A stretch of DNA of 43,906 nucleotides from JAHECQ01 sp047638695 (GTDB lineage: Bacteria > Actinomycetota > Acidimicrobiia > Acidimicrobiales > SZUA-35): the NCBI GenBank assembly GCA_047638695.1, contig JBLINY010000031.1, positions 1-43,906 on the forward strand, given 5' to 3'. Each line of letters opens with the position of its first letter. Within the stretch, counting starts at the first letter, position 1. Shown piece by piece: positions 33,523 through 42,259 of the stretch. A program made the position numbers and the translations under genes. The notes under the pieces are model-generated. The model searched no databases, had not been told where the DNA came from, and was given only the letters and a program-made list of their open reading frames with translations.

Positions 33523-35513
33523 CACCGCACCTGATATTGGGGGTGGGCCAGCAAGAAACTGGCGAGTTCGCCGAGCTCATCGACGTCCAACGATGGGGCC
33601 GACGCCCCTTCGCTCGTCTGCAGGGTCGTCACAATGGCTGCCCGCTGTGCCAGGGTGAGTCCGGGCAGACCGAACCGTTGCTGTAGCTCATCGATGAGTT
33701 GGCCCACCGTCGTCGCCGAGCCTCGCAGAGCAAGAAGATCGGATGAGATCACATCGGGGTCGGTCTGGTTGCCGAAGAAGTTGTTGGCCAACCGCGAGGT
33801 GAAGGCCCATCGCTCGAGCAGGCCGTCGGCGCTCAACCACGAGTCGGCGTCGTCGGCATACCCGTCTGGTTGCTCCCATCGCCAGGGAACATGGTTGAGA
33901 TCGCGTAAGCGCGAGTACAGCGTTGAGGCGGCGTCGGTGAGCGGGCCCTCGGGCACAACGCTGCCGAGCGACCGTAAAGAGGCGATCACCAGCTCGAAGG
34001 GTCGACGCAGTTTCATGCCTTCGGAATCGGCAAACGCGGCGCTGCGGAAGATGTGGCGAAGGGTTGGGGCCAGGGCCGTGTCATTGGCCAAATAGATGGC
34101 AGCCGTCGAGGCTATGAGTGCCTCAGGTGGGGTGTCGGTAACGAAACGGCGAATCAGCTTGTAGGCGATGTGTCGGGCCGTCGTTGGGTGGTGAGCGAGG
34201 TAGCCGATGAGGCCATTGCCGGCCGCCTTCTCTGAGCGACCGGCGCTCGAGAACCCGCCGCCGAGCACGGTGACGGTGGGTGTCCAATGGTAATTGCTTC
34301 GGTAGACGAAGTCGCTGAAGTCTGATGCGTTTCTGTCGGTAACCGCGCTCCAGCCGCTCATGATGTGAGCCGCCGCGCTTACGTCTTGCTCGGTGTAGAT
34401 CTTGTTTCCGGCTGGATCGATTCCCAGGGTGTGCAGCTCGAGCAGCTCGCGGCCGTAGTTCTCGTTGACACCGCGACTGCTGTTGGCGTTGCTCCTCACG
34501 TTGTCGAGGTAATACAACATGGCCGGCGATTCAGCCGTTGCCATGAGCAGGTCTTCGAAGCGACCCATGGCGTTCGGCCTGATGACGTTCTCCTGGTAGT
34601 CGATATGCAGGTGTCGCCAGTTGCCGTCGTCGATGCGGATGTTGAAATGGTCCATCCAGAAGTGGGCCATCATCTCGAACAATTGATGCTGGCTATAACG
34701 CGCACGAATGACGTTTGAGTGCACCAACTCCTCGGTGACCGGGTCGTTGGTTTCGCGGGCAATGTTGTAGGCCTGCTGGCGGCTCGCGGCCAGAGTGCGG
34801 AACCCGCTGAGTCGCGCTTCGGTAGCCGGCTCCGCGAATCCCCATTCGAGCTGTTGTTCGATCCACCCGGAGACACCAAGGTTGTCCATGGCCGCTTGGA
34901 TCTCTGGCGTCACGCCAAAGGTCAAGCGGTTTGCCACCAACAAAGCAGCGGCAGCAGGTGGTGGAGGGGCATCTGTTGGTGGGGTAGTCGGTGGCGGGGT
35001 GGTGGTGGGAATAACGGGGTTGGTCGGAGGTCGGGGAGCGGAGTGCCCAAGGCCGGGCAAGCTGATGGCAGTCGTCGCTGTGGCAGCACTGGTCGTCGTG
35101 GTTGCCGGTTTGGTTGTTGTCACAGGACCCGGCTTGATTGTGTTCTTCGGGCTGCTGATGGGTGTCGTGGCGTTCGTCGGCGGTCTGCCGGTCCCGCTGG
35201 TTGTCGAGGTCGATGTCGAGACCTGACCGGTATCTGGCTTCGGTCGACGAGGAGGTCTGGTGGTGGCCGTTGTGCCGCCATTGTTGGCGTCGTCGTGGTT
35301 GTTCTCGACATAGAACGGTAGCGATTGCGGGACGCGGGTGATGCCCGGATCCACTGCCAGATCGGGGCTTATGGTGCTGCTACCGACGTCGTCAGCCGAC
35401 TCGCAGGCCGCCGCGAGAGCGGCGATAGCCACGACGCCGAGCACACTACGGCGATCGATCCCGCGGACGGGTTCTGAGTCGGTTGGGGCAACCGGGTGGG
35501 CCATAAGGCTCAT
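33522..35513 (-). CDS. DUF1800 domain-containing lipoprotein
   Basis: A 663-residue exported protein. The N terminus D-R-R-S-V-L-G-V-V-A-I-A-A-L-A-A-A-C combines a twin-arginine-like motif with a lipobox, so a Tat-exported lipoprotein is likely. A Pro/Thr-rich stalk (about 75-195) leads to the DUF1800 domain (about 200-663), recognised by LLVANRLTFGVTPE, MAHFWMDHFNIRIDD, ENYGRELLELHTLGI, DVSAAAHIMSGWS and HHPTTARHIAYKLIRRFVTDTPP. Function unknown. ATG 35513 is chosen at the family-like start; ATG 35504 is an alternative, and the longer frame upstream reads through the divergent spacer and the opposing DUF4214 gene. Confidence 0.88.
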   Translation of the reverse strand: MSLMAHPVAPTDSEPVRGIDRRSVLGVVAIAALAAACESADDVGSSTISPDLAVDPGITRVPQSLPFYVENNHDDANNGGTTATTRPPRRPKPDTGQVSTSTSTTSGTGRPPTNATTPISSPKNTIKPGPVTTTKPATTTTSAATATTAISLPGLGHSAPRPPTNPVIPTTTPPPTTPPTDAPPPPAAAALLVANRLTFGVTPEIQAAMDNLGVSGWIEQQLEWGFAEPATEARLSGFRTLAASRQQAYNIARETNDPVTEELVHSNVIRARYSQHQLFEMMAHFWMDHFNIRIDDGNWRHLHIDYQENVIRPNAMGRFEDLLMATAESPAMLYYLDNVRSNANSSRGVNENYGRELLELHTLGIDPAGNKIYTEQDVSAAAHIMSGWSAVTDRNASDFSDFVYRSNYHWTPTVTVLGGGFSSAGRSEKAAGNGLIGYLAHHPTTARHIAYKLIRRFVTDTPPEALIASTAAIYLANDTALAPTLRHIFRSAAFADSEGMKLRRPFELVIASLRSLGSVVPEGPLTDAASTLYSRLRDLNHVPWRWEQPDGYADDADSWLSADGLLERWAFTSRLANNFFGNQTDPDVISSDLLALRGSATTVGQLIDELQQRFGLPGLTLAQRAAIVTTLQTSEGASAPSLDVDELGELASFLLAHPQYQVR

Positions 35514-35662
35514 TTCTGACGGAGGACGAAGGAGATTCGACCCGGTCACCGCAACCGAAAGGTTCAGGCCAACTAGGTCGTTTGCTCTATCGGGTATTCG
35601 GCCATCGAAACTTGAGGGATCTGTCTCCGTCGAGGGTCGCCAGTCTGACGGCGGCCTCGAAT

Positions 35663-35668
35663 TAGCTT
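35663..35668 (+). promoter_or_regulatory. Candidate -10 element for the DUF4214 gene
   Basis: TAGCTT, seven bases before the ATG at 35676, in the 162-bp divergent spacer opposite the DUF1800 gene. Confidence 0.4.
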
Positions 35669-35675
35669 TCTGAAC

Positions 35676-36526
35676 ATGAAGCGCATCACCGGTACCGCAG
35701 TCGCGTTCCTCTTGGTGGTCACGGGTCTGGCGACAGACAACAACCCGGTGTCCGCCAGTCATTGGAGCTATCAGGACACCGTGAGCGAGCCGACCTGCAC
35801 CAAGGTCACGCCGACGTACTTCGCCTCTACTGGGCGTTCTTCGACCGAGAACCCGACAACATTGGCGCCGAATACTGGATCCGCTCGTACAACTCGTGTC
35901 AGTGGGGAACCGCTCGCATCGCCCAGTTCTTTTCTGTCTCACCCGAGTTTGTTGCGACCTATGGATTGCCAACGGACGAAGAGTTCGTCGAGCTGGCCTA
36001 TGCAAATGTTCTTGATCGGGTGCCTGATGTTGGAGGCGCAGCCTTTTGGCTCGATCGATTGACCGGCGGTCAGACGCGTGCCTCGATGATGACCGATCTG
36101 GCCTTCAGCTCGGAGTTTCGCGCCGCGCATGCACTACCAAGCGACGGCACAACAAACACTGGCTGTTTGTCAGTGGCGCCAGGTATCCACGACCCGGTTC
36201 CTCTACTCGTGGCCTTCAGTTCGGCGTGGGACGCCCAAGCCTTCGAGTTCATGGAGGCGTATGCGACTGACGCGGTCATCAACGTTGGCCGCGAGTGGTG
36301 GCAAGCCCCGAACAGCGGGGTCGTCTCTGCCATTACGGTGGGAGAGGCTGGTGCAATCCTCGCCGACTGCGGGCATCCCGGTTCGAACGAAACGTCCTGT
36401 CAGTTCTCTGTCGGCGTGCCAGGAGGCGGAACCGAGCGCCCGCTCTTCAACATCGTTTTTCTCGACAAGGGCGTTCAGGGTCTGTCGATCATCTTCCTGG
36501 AGTTTGGCGGCGACGGGACGAGCTGA
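35676..36526 (+). pseudogene. Secreted DUF4214 protein, frameshifted
   Basis: The start frame encodes a signal peptide (MKRITGTAVAFLLVVTGLA) and about 48 residues up to TCTKVTPTY. The expected DUF4214 sequence LRLYWAFFDREPDNIGAEYW then continues in a different frame from about 35819 to the stop at 36526. A single missing base near 35819 would join them into one protein of about 283 residues. The second part has two DUF4214-like units (RLYWAFFDREPD and LAYANVLDRVPDVGGAAFW) and a roughly 130-residue C-terminal domain with an NTF2-like outline (AWDAQAFEFMEAYATDAVINV). DUF4214 proteins are exported and often S-layer or glycan associated. A genuine mutation and a sequencing error are both possible. 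Confidence 0.75.
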
Positions 36527-36530
36527 TCGC

Positions 36531-37010
36531 TCACCTCGCCGGTAGGGCGTACGAACCTTGGGAAACCGAGGTTGGCCGTTGTTCATCGGTTGTCCAAACC
36601 GTGACCGATCCAACAATCGTCTTTGATCCGACCGAATGCAGCTCGGCCCGACCCCACAAGATCTCGCCGACGGCGGGTCGCAGGTATCGGATCGAGAGTT
36701 CGCTGGTCATCGCCATCGCCTCGAGGCCAATGGCCCCAAAGCAGGCATACCAGAGGGCCATGTCGGCTATCGCGAACTGAGTGGGTCCCGACACGAACCC
36801 ACCGGGCCGTAGAACGGTTGGAGGCACAGCCTGAGAGACGACGACATGACGGCCCGAAACCTCGAGGCACGCGATGTCTGGACCAGCGGGCCAGTGTTCC
36901 GCCACGAAAGCAGCAATGGACGCAGGATTGACACCAGCAGCTGCGGCTATACGACCTTCGGACACACGATCTTCGGACACACGATCTTCGGACACACGAC
37001 CTTCAGGCAC
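36531..37010 (-). CDS. PaaI-like acyl-CoA thioesterase (hotdog fold)
   Basis: A 159-residue hotdog-fold protein that probably hydrolyses an acyl-CoA. The core is RPGGFVSGPTQFAIADMALWYACFGAIGLEAMAMTSELSIRYLRPAVGEILWGRAEL, matching the helix and long strands of PaaI-type thioesterases. The N terminus is four copies of a pentapeptide (V-P-E-G-R, V-S-E-D-R twice, V-S-E-G-R) from a 15-bp repeat. Each copy starts with GTG, so the true start could be any of 37010, 36995, 36980 or 36965. It converges on the DUF4214 gene with a 4-bp gap and follows the enolase-superfamily gene. Confidence 0.82.
   Translation of the reverse strand: MPEGRVSEDRVSEDRVSEGRIAAAAGVNPASIAAFVAEHWPAGPDIACLEVSGRHVVVSQAVPPTVLRPGGFVSGPTQFAIADMALWYACFGAIGLEAMAMTSELSIRYLRPAVGEILWGRAELHSVGSKTIVGSVTVWTTDEQRPTSVSQGSYALPAR
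36951..37010 (-). repeat. Four 15-bp tandem repeats at the thioesterase start
   Basis: Units at 37010-36996, 36995-36981, 36980-36966 and 36965-36951 of the form GTGTCCGAAGATCGT, each opening with a possible GTG start codon. Confidence 0.85.
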
Positions 37011-37063
37011 AGAGCCACGATAGTTGTTCGATATCCGGGGCAGGCGGCCCGCGAGGCCGGTCG

Positions 37064-38266
37064 CTACTTGCGCATTGAGATGAGGTCGCCGGCCTCGACG
37101 GGAGGGTGAGCGGCGATGGCCTCTTCATTCGGTTCGGTGCCCCAGCCCGGCCGGTCGGACAGTATGAGATGCCCATCGACATAGACCGGTGGGTGAGTGA
37201 CAAGCTCGTCGTCCCACGGGATGCGGTCGATGTCGGTCTCCATGATGCGCAGGTTGGGCACGGCGGCGCAGAAGTGGGCGCTCATGTACGTGCACAGGTG
37301 TCCGTAGTAGTTGTGGGGCGCAACGTTCACCTCGAAAGCGGCTGCGACGGCAGCCATCTTCATCGACTGCCAGGTGCCGTTCCAAATGGTGTCGATGATG
37401 CCGACATCCAACGCACCAGCCTGGAAGTAGGGGAGAAAGCCCTTGCTGCCAAACAGCGTCTCGCCACCGCTGATGGCATTGCCGCTGGCTTCTCGAACCC
37501 GGGCCAGGGCCTCCGGCGAGTCGTGGTCGATCTCCAACCAGAACATGTCGAGGTCGGCCAGCTCCTTGACGATGCGGAGCAGTCCTTCGGTGCGGGCGTT
37601 GAAGTTGATGTCTAGTAACAGGTCGACGTCGGGGCCGGCTCCTTCCCGCAGCGCCTCGAGATGGCGGGTGATGTTCCGCAGCACTGAGCGCTCGACGTTC
37701 AGACCCGGATCGTCGGGTTGGCCAAAGCCGGGGAACCAGCCGTGGGGCACACCGGCGTCGTCGTAGTTGAAGATGTTCGTTTTGAGGGCGGTGAAGCCCG
37801 ACTCGCGTACCTCGGCACCCAGGTCGACCACCTGCTCGATGTGGTTGATTTCGTTGCCGTACCACTGGGGCAGGCTGATGCGCCACGTCGCGCAATGCGA
37901 CCAGTAGACCCGAATGCTGTCGCGCACTTTGCCACCGAGCAACGAGTAGACGGGAATGCCCAATGTGCGAGCCTTGGTGTCGAGCGCAGCATTCTCGATG
38001 GCGCCGATGGCCATCGACACCGAAGAGCCAGCGGCGGCCCTGGTGAGGGTGGACAGTCGGGTGGTGAGGCGTTCGATGTCGTCGACTGGCTTGCCGATGA
38101 CGTGAGGTTTCAGGGTGTCGATCACCGACGTAGCGCCAGGAGATCGAAGGGACTCTTCGTACTCGGCCCACCCGACTACCCCATCGGTGGTTGTCATCTT
38201 CAGATAGTGGTAGTTGCGCCAGCCGGCGCCAGCGTGCAGGTGTTCGAGGGCAGCAATGGTGACCAT
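37064..38266 (-). CDS. Mandelate racemase/enolase superfamily dehydratase-like enzyme
   Basis: Enolase-superfamily protein of 400 residues. Metal ligands are Asp219 (LLLDINFN), Glu245 (FWLEID) and Glu269 (SGGET). The base candidates are Lys162 (TALKTNI) and His318 (NVAPHNYYG). The capping domain includes WAEYEESLRSPGA and GGKVRDSIRVYWSHC. The pattern resembles galactonate dehydratase-like acid-sugar enzymes, though the substrate is not certain. It is only distantly like the other family member at 24121-25215. ATG 38266 is preferred to the TTG two codons upstream. Confidence 0.9.
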   Translation of the reverse strand: MVTIAALEHLHAGAGWRNYHYLKMTTTDGVVGWAEYEESLRSPGATSVIDTLKPHVIGKPVDDIERLTTRLSTLTRAAAGSSVSMAIGAIENAALDTKARTLGIPVYSLLGGKVRDSIRVYWSHCATWRISLPQWYGNEINHIEQVVDLGAEVRESGFTALKTNIFNYDDAGVPHGWFPGFGQPDDPGLNVERSVLRNITRHLEALREGAGPDVDLLLDINFNARTEGLLRIVKELADLDMFWLEIDHDSPEALARVREASGNAISGGETLFGSKGFLPYFQAGALDVGIIDTIWNGTWQSMKMAAVAAAFEVNVAPHNYYGHLCTYMSAHFCAAVPNLRIMETDIDRIPWDDELVTHPPVYVDGHLILSDRPGWGTEPNEEAIAAHPPVEAGDLISMRK

Positions 38267-38323
38267 GGTCAAGTATTGCCGGGGCGAGTCTCGCCAGCCC
38301 GTTGGACTGGCGAGCTCGGCCTT

Positions 38324-39196
38324 CTAGCTCTTCGCCTTCTTGAACCAGGCGTCTTCCTCGGCGAACCGCTCGGCGTTCCATGCCAGGGCGGCGTTGAGGC
38401 CCTCGTCACGACGCATCTCGTTGAACGTCTTGATCTCCGGTGATGACTCCTGGCTCACCATGCCGAGTGCTTGAAGTTCCTGCGATCGTTCGATCACCTG
38501 GCGGATGCCCATGAGCTCGTAGGACATGTTCACCAGCTTCTTGTTGTACTGCACCGTGCTGCGTGGCAGCTTGGCGATGGTGTTGGCCTGAAAGCGCACG
38601 GCAGCGTCGAGCTCGTCGATGGGCACCACCTGATTTACCAGATCGAGGCGCTTGGCTTCGGCTGCGTCGATGAGGTTGCCGGTGTAGAGCAACTCGCGAG
38701 CCTTCGTCATGCCGATCACCCACGGCCAAACGGCCGGAATGTAGGCACCACCAGTGCGGATCTCGGGTGCGCCGAACTTTGAATCTTCCGAGCAGATTCG
38801 TAGGTCGCAGAAGGTGGCCGTTGCCAGTCCGCCGGCGATGCAGTAGCCGTGGATCTGAGCAATGATCGGCTTGGGGTTGTTCCAGAACACGTCCCACCAA
38901 GCGGTGCCGTTGAAGCCCTTGCCATCGAGCAGGCGAGCCCGGGTCTGCACGCCGTCATCGTCGGCAGAGTCGCCCGAGATGTCGAAGCCGGCGCTGAACG
39001 CCCGGCCCGAGGCCTTCAGGACGATCACGCGGATGACGTCATCGTTCCAGCCAGCGTCTTCTAGGGCGTCGCGCACCTCGAGCTGCAGCTCGACCGACAG
39101 GGCATTGAGCTTGTCGGGCCGGTTCAGGGTGATGAAGGCGGTGGTGCCTTCTTTCTCGTAGGTGATGGTCTCGTAAGTAGCGCTGGTTGAGCTCAT
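38324..39196 (-). CDS. Enoyl-CoA hydratase/isomerase family protein
   Basis: Crotonase-fold enzyme of 290 residues acting on acyl-CoA. Oxyanion-hole segments are RAFSAGFDISG and IHGYCIAGGLATATFCDLRI. Both catalytic-type glutamates are in place: one in FGAPEIRTGG and one in ARELLYTGN, so hydratase activity is plausible, in contrast to the protein at 6101-6949. The long C-terminal helical region (VIERSQELQALGMVSQESSPEIKTF) is typical of trimeric members. It precedes the enolase-superfamily and thioesterase genes on the same strand, suggesting a shared carboxylate/CoA route. Confidence 0.9.
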   Translation of the reverse strand: MSSTSATYETITYEKEGTTAFITLNRPDKLNALSVELQLEVRDALEDAGWNDDVIRVIVLKASGRAFSAGFDISGDSADDDGVQTRARLLDGKGFNGTAWWDVFWNNPKPIIAQIHGYCIAGGLATATFCDLRICSEDSKFGAPEIRTGGAYIPAVWPWVIGMTKARELLYTGNLIDAAEAKRLDLVNQVVPIDELDAAVRFQANTIAKLPRSTVQYNKKLVNMSYELMGIRQVIERSQELQALGMVSQESSPEIKTFNEMRRDEGLNAALAWNAERFAEEDAWFKKAKS

Positions 39197-39263
39197 GGAC
39201 CAACGATCATCGCGCTAAAGCCTGGTGCGGCGCCGATCAGCGAGCTCCGTCGGCTGCTTCTTG

Positions 39264-42176
39264 TCAGCCCTGATCCAGCCGAGTCAGCAGCTCGAGGATG
39301 GCGTCGCCGTATTTTTCGACTTTGGCCGGGCCGATGCCCGGCACGTTCAACAGTGCCTTCGGCGTGGCCGGTTGTGTGGCCGCGATGGCGGCTGCGGTTT
39401 TGTTGTCGAACACGACATAGGCCGGCTTACCGTCACGCAATTCGTGCCTAAGCTGGCACAGCGCGTCGTAGCGAGCCTCACCTGCCGGATCGAGGCCCCC
39501 AGCAGGCTCAGTCTTCTTGGCCCGCTTCGTCTTGGTCGCAGCGGTGGGTTCGGGCTGGTGCAGGGCAACGACGTGATCGGCCGATGGTTCGGTTGTGAGC
39601 TCAGCTACAAACGGACTGGGGTTGGCGCCGGTCACGATGGTGGCGTGGGTGCGGGCCCGGGTGATAGCGACATGAAACAGGCGGCGCTCTTCCTCCACGT
39701 CCTCGGCCAGTCGATGCGGGTACTGGTCGGCCTGAGCCAGGTGGACGATGACATGAGGCCACTCCTGGCCCTTCACCCGATGAACCGTGGCTAAAACAAC
39801 GCCATCGTCAGACCGTTGGATTTCGAGACGATCACGCAACCACGATCCGAACTGCACCGGGTCGTCATATTGGGTGGCGAGGTGCTGCATCGCGGTGAGA
39901 TCGTCGCCCTGAGCGGCTCGGTTCATGCCTCGACGATGAGCGTCGAGCCCGCCGACGGCACCGGCCAACCCGATGCTCTCGATCAATGCGTCCACGACAT
40001 CAGATGTGGTTCCACCATTGGTCACCACAGCCTGGAGTGACGAAATGTCGGCCACGAACTCAAGCAGACGGTCGGTGTCTTTCTCGGTGTTCAGACGCTC
40101 GGCCAGTCGCGTAAGGTCGTCGATACTGCCCTGCTCGGATATCCAGTCCGAAATTCGAGGATGGAACGATCGGGACGGTCGCAGCATCGCCTCGCGAACA
40201 TCGTCGGTGTTGAAGCGGGTGGGGCCGCCGCTGCCGCTGGTGGCTAGCCGAATCCAGGCCAGCGTCGAACGAACGGCCGTGCGACTCATGAACTCGGTTC
40301 CAACACCGCCGGCTACCGGAATCCCTGCGGTGGCCAGTGACACCTGTACCGGCGCAAGTAGCGCGTTTACCCTGGTCAGCACGGCGACATCGCCAGGTTG
40401 AGATCCCTTCGCCAGGGCTGTGGCCACGGCATTGCTGGCTGCAGCCACCGGATCGGCCGAGGCAGCAATCGACCAGCCGTCAGTATCGGTCGACGAGGCC
40501 CGGATGGTCTTGACCACCCTTCGCTTGTTGTGACGCAGCAGACGGTCGACGGCGTCGACGATGTCGCTGGGGCATCGATAGTTCACTTCGAGCGGATGCG
40601 AGGCAGCGCCCGGGAACAGTTGGTCGAACTCGATAAGCCAGCCGGGGTCGGCGCCGTTGTAACCGTAGATGGTCTGATCGTCGTCCCCGACGCCAAAGAC
40701 TGACCCTCCGGGTGCGGCCAGAAGGCGAATGAGTAGAACGTGGGCCGGTGTTAGGTCTTGGAACTCGTCAACCAGCATGACCCGACAGGCGAGCTGAGCA
40801 GTCCGTCGGGCTTCGGGTTGGGTTAACAACACCAAAAGAGCGCGGTAGATCTGATCGTCGAAGTCGACCGCCTGGCGTTGTTCGAGGGCGGCCCGGTACT
40901 TGGGCCATACGTCAGCCAGCCCGGTTACTTCTCCGTCGTAGCGGCCTTCGGCTTCGGTCGGGGTCAGCAGGCCCAGCCTGATGAGGCTGAGCGCTTCGAT
41001 CCAGGGAGCCACAGGGTCGCTGTTGCGGCGGCGGGGAAACGAAACGAGCTTGCTGATGATGTCCCGGACGTCGAGCTCGCCGATGGTCCGCCAGCGGGTG
41101 GGCTGAGGAGCGAATGGCGGCGTTCCGTTGACGATGGCCAGGCCAATGGCATTCAGTGTTCGGACACTGAGCGAGGAAAGATCGGCCGTGCGGTCAGTCA
41201 TCTCCTCCTGCGCTCGTTTGTTGAAGGCAACCAGGCTCACAGCACTGGCGGGCAGGTTCCACTGGCTTAGCAAGTGTCGGGCACGTTCGGTGAGGACACG
41301 GGTTTTGCCGGAACCGGCTGGCGCAATGATTCGGGCCGAGCCGCCGGGATGGGTAACTGCTGCGAGCTGATCGGTCGCTAAGTCGGCGGTCGACGCGTTT
41401 GTGATCGGAACGTCGAACGACGCGTGCTCGATAGAGACCATCGGCAAGACCGGCAAACCGTCGATGAGGCCTTGATGGCTTGTCGGGCCGCCATCGAGCC
41501 AGACGACGGTGCCATCGGCCAGCACGACATCGCCCGGCTTGTCGCTCGGGCTGTCATTTGGCCCCACAACCACGGGCGTTGCCCCGGCGTGGATGGCACG
41601 GTCGAGACCACCCCATGTCGGTTGCTGAGTGCGGTGATCAAGCGAGTTGCTCCAAACCAGGTGGAACAGCTCGTCGAGTTCGAAGGTGAACCGGGGACCC
41701 AGCTCGAAAGGCGCCGTCGTCGTGCTTGACCGGGGATCGTCGTCGAATGGCGCGGCCAGCTCGATGACAAGCCGATGTCGCTGGTGGTGGGCGGCCCGGA
41801 GCTGTTCCAACGCCGACGACGGCTCGTTCATCACCGTATTGTCGATGGTGAGACGCGGCGCAGTGTCCCATGGCGGGGGAGCGGCGGCGCCCTCTTCGAC
41901 CACGAGGTGGCGGGCCAGTGCATCTGGGCCGGCAGACGCCACCGCACCCGATGAGGGGATTCGAAGCAGTGTCGCAGTTCGAGGTGCAACAGATCGACGA
42001 CCGGGTTGAGGTCGACTCGATGGCTGTTTCGCAGGTGTCTGGTCGCCAGGGTCGGTACCCAGCTCAGCCGCGCCATTGACTGGCGCCACCTCCTGGCCGT
42101 TGTGGTCAAGCCAGCACTGGCGAACCTGGCCCGCGCGGTCGTGTTCAGCGCCGCAATAGACGCAAGCAATCGCCAT
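39264..42176 (-). CDS. UvrD/Rep-like superfamily 1 helicase with N-terminal zinc-finger-like motif and HRDC domain
   Basis: A 970-residue 3'-5' DNA helicase. The N terminus has C5-x-x-C8-x12-C21-x3-H25, a zinc-finger-like motif, then about 240 residues without a recognised domain. The helicase core carries Walker A APAGSGKT (285-292), LVAFNKRAQEEM, VMLVDEFQDLTPAH, GVGDDDQTIYGYNGADP, NYRCP, ATVHRVKGQEWPHVIV and FHVAITRAR. A Lys-rich linker leads to a C-terminal HRDC domain (LCQLRHELRDGKPAYVVFDNKT, LLNVPGIGPAKVEKYGDAIL), as in mycobacterial UvrD2-type helicases. Likely role: DNA repair or recombination. TAGGTT lies eight bases before the ATG. Confidence 0.93.
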   Translation of the reverse strand: MAIACVYCGAEHDRAGQVRQCWLDHNGQEVAPVNGAAELGTDPGDQTPAKQPSSRPQPGRRSVAPRTATLLRIPSSGAVASAGPDALARHLVVEEGAAAPPPWDTAPRLTIDNTVMNEPSSALEQLRAAHHQRHRLVIELAAPFDDDPRSSTTTAPFELGPRFTFELDELFHLVWSNSLDHRTQQPTWGGLDRAIHAGATPVVVGPNDSPSDKPGDVVLADGTVVWLDGGPTSHQGLIDGLPVLPMVSIEHASFDVPITNASTADLATDQLAAVTHPGGSARIIAPAGSGKTRVLTERARHLLSQWNLPASAVSLVAFNKRAQEEMTDRTADLSSLSVRTLNAIGLAIVNGTPPFAPQPTRWRTIGELDVRDIISKLVSFPRRRNSDPVAPWIEALSLIRLGLLTPTEAEGRYDGEVTGLADVWPKYRAALEQRQAVDFDDQIYRALLVLLTQPEARRTAQLACRVMLVDEFQDLTPAHVLLIRLLAAPGGSVFGVGDDDQTIYGYNGADPGWLIEFDQLFPGAASHPLEVNYRCPSDIVDAVDRLLRHNKRRVVKTIRASSTDTDGWSIAASADPVAAASNAVATALAKGSQPGDVAVLTRVNALLAPVQVSLATAGIPVAGGVGTEFMSRTAVRSTLAWIRLATSGSGGPTRFNTDDVREAMLRPSRSFHPRISDWISEQGSIDDLTRLAERLNTEKDTDRLLEFVADISSLQAVVTNGGTTSDVVDALIESIGLAGAVGGLDAHRRGMNRAAQGDDLTAMQHLATQYDDPVQFGSWLRDRLEIQRSDDGVVLATVHRVKGQEWPHVIVHLAQADQYPHRLAEDVEEERRLFHVAITRARTHATIVTGANPSPFVAELTTEPSADHVVALHQPEPTAATKTKRAKKTEPAGGLDPAGEARYDALCQLRHELRDGKPAYVVFDNKTAAAIAATQPATPKALLNVPGIGPAKVEKYGDAILELLTRLDQG

Positions 42177-42184
42177 TGGTTCGC

Positions 42185-42190
42185 AACCTA
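42185..42190 (-). promoter_or_regulatory. Candidate -10 element for the helicase gene
   Basis: TAGGTT on the minus strand, eight bases before the ATG at 42176, in the 83-bp spacer divergent from the flavoprotein gene. Confidence 0.42.
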
Positions 42191-42247
42191 GCCACTTCTA
42201 GCGCTCGGTCTTCTCACTTCGGCTCATTCCCCCGCGAACGGGCGCTA

Positions 42248-42253
42248 TAGGGT
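42248..42253 (+). promoter_or_regulatory. Candidate -10 element for the flavoprotein gene
   Basis: TAGGGT, six bases before the ATG at 42260; no ribosome binding site is visible. Confidence 0.5.
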
Positions 42254-42259
42254 CTGAAG

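Noticed and set aside
35810..35825. Programmed -1 frameshift in the DUF4214 gene
   Set aside because: No slippery heptamer or downstream stimulatory structure is evident; a one-base indel is simpler.
37125..38381. 418-codon minus-strand frame over the enolase-superfamily gene
   Set aside because: Arg/Pro/His-rich out-of-frame shadow of the gene at 37064-38266, which carries all catalytic motifs.
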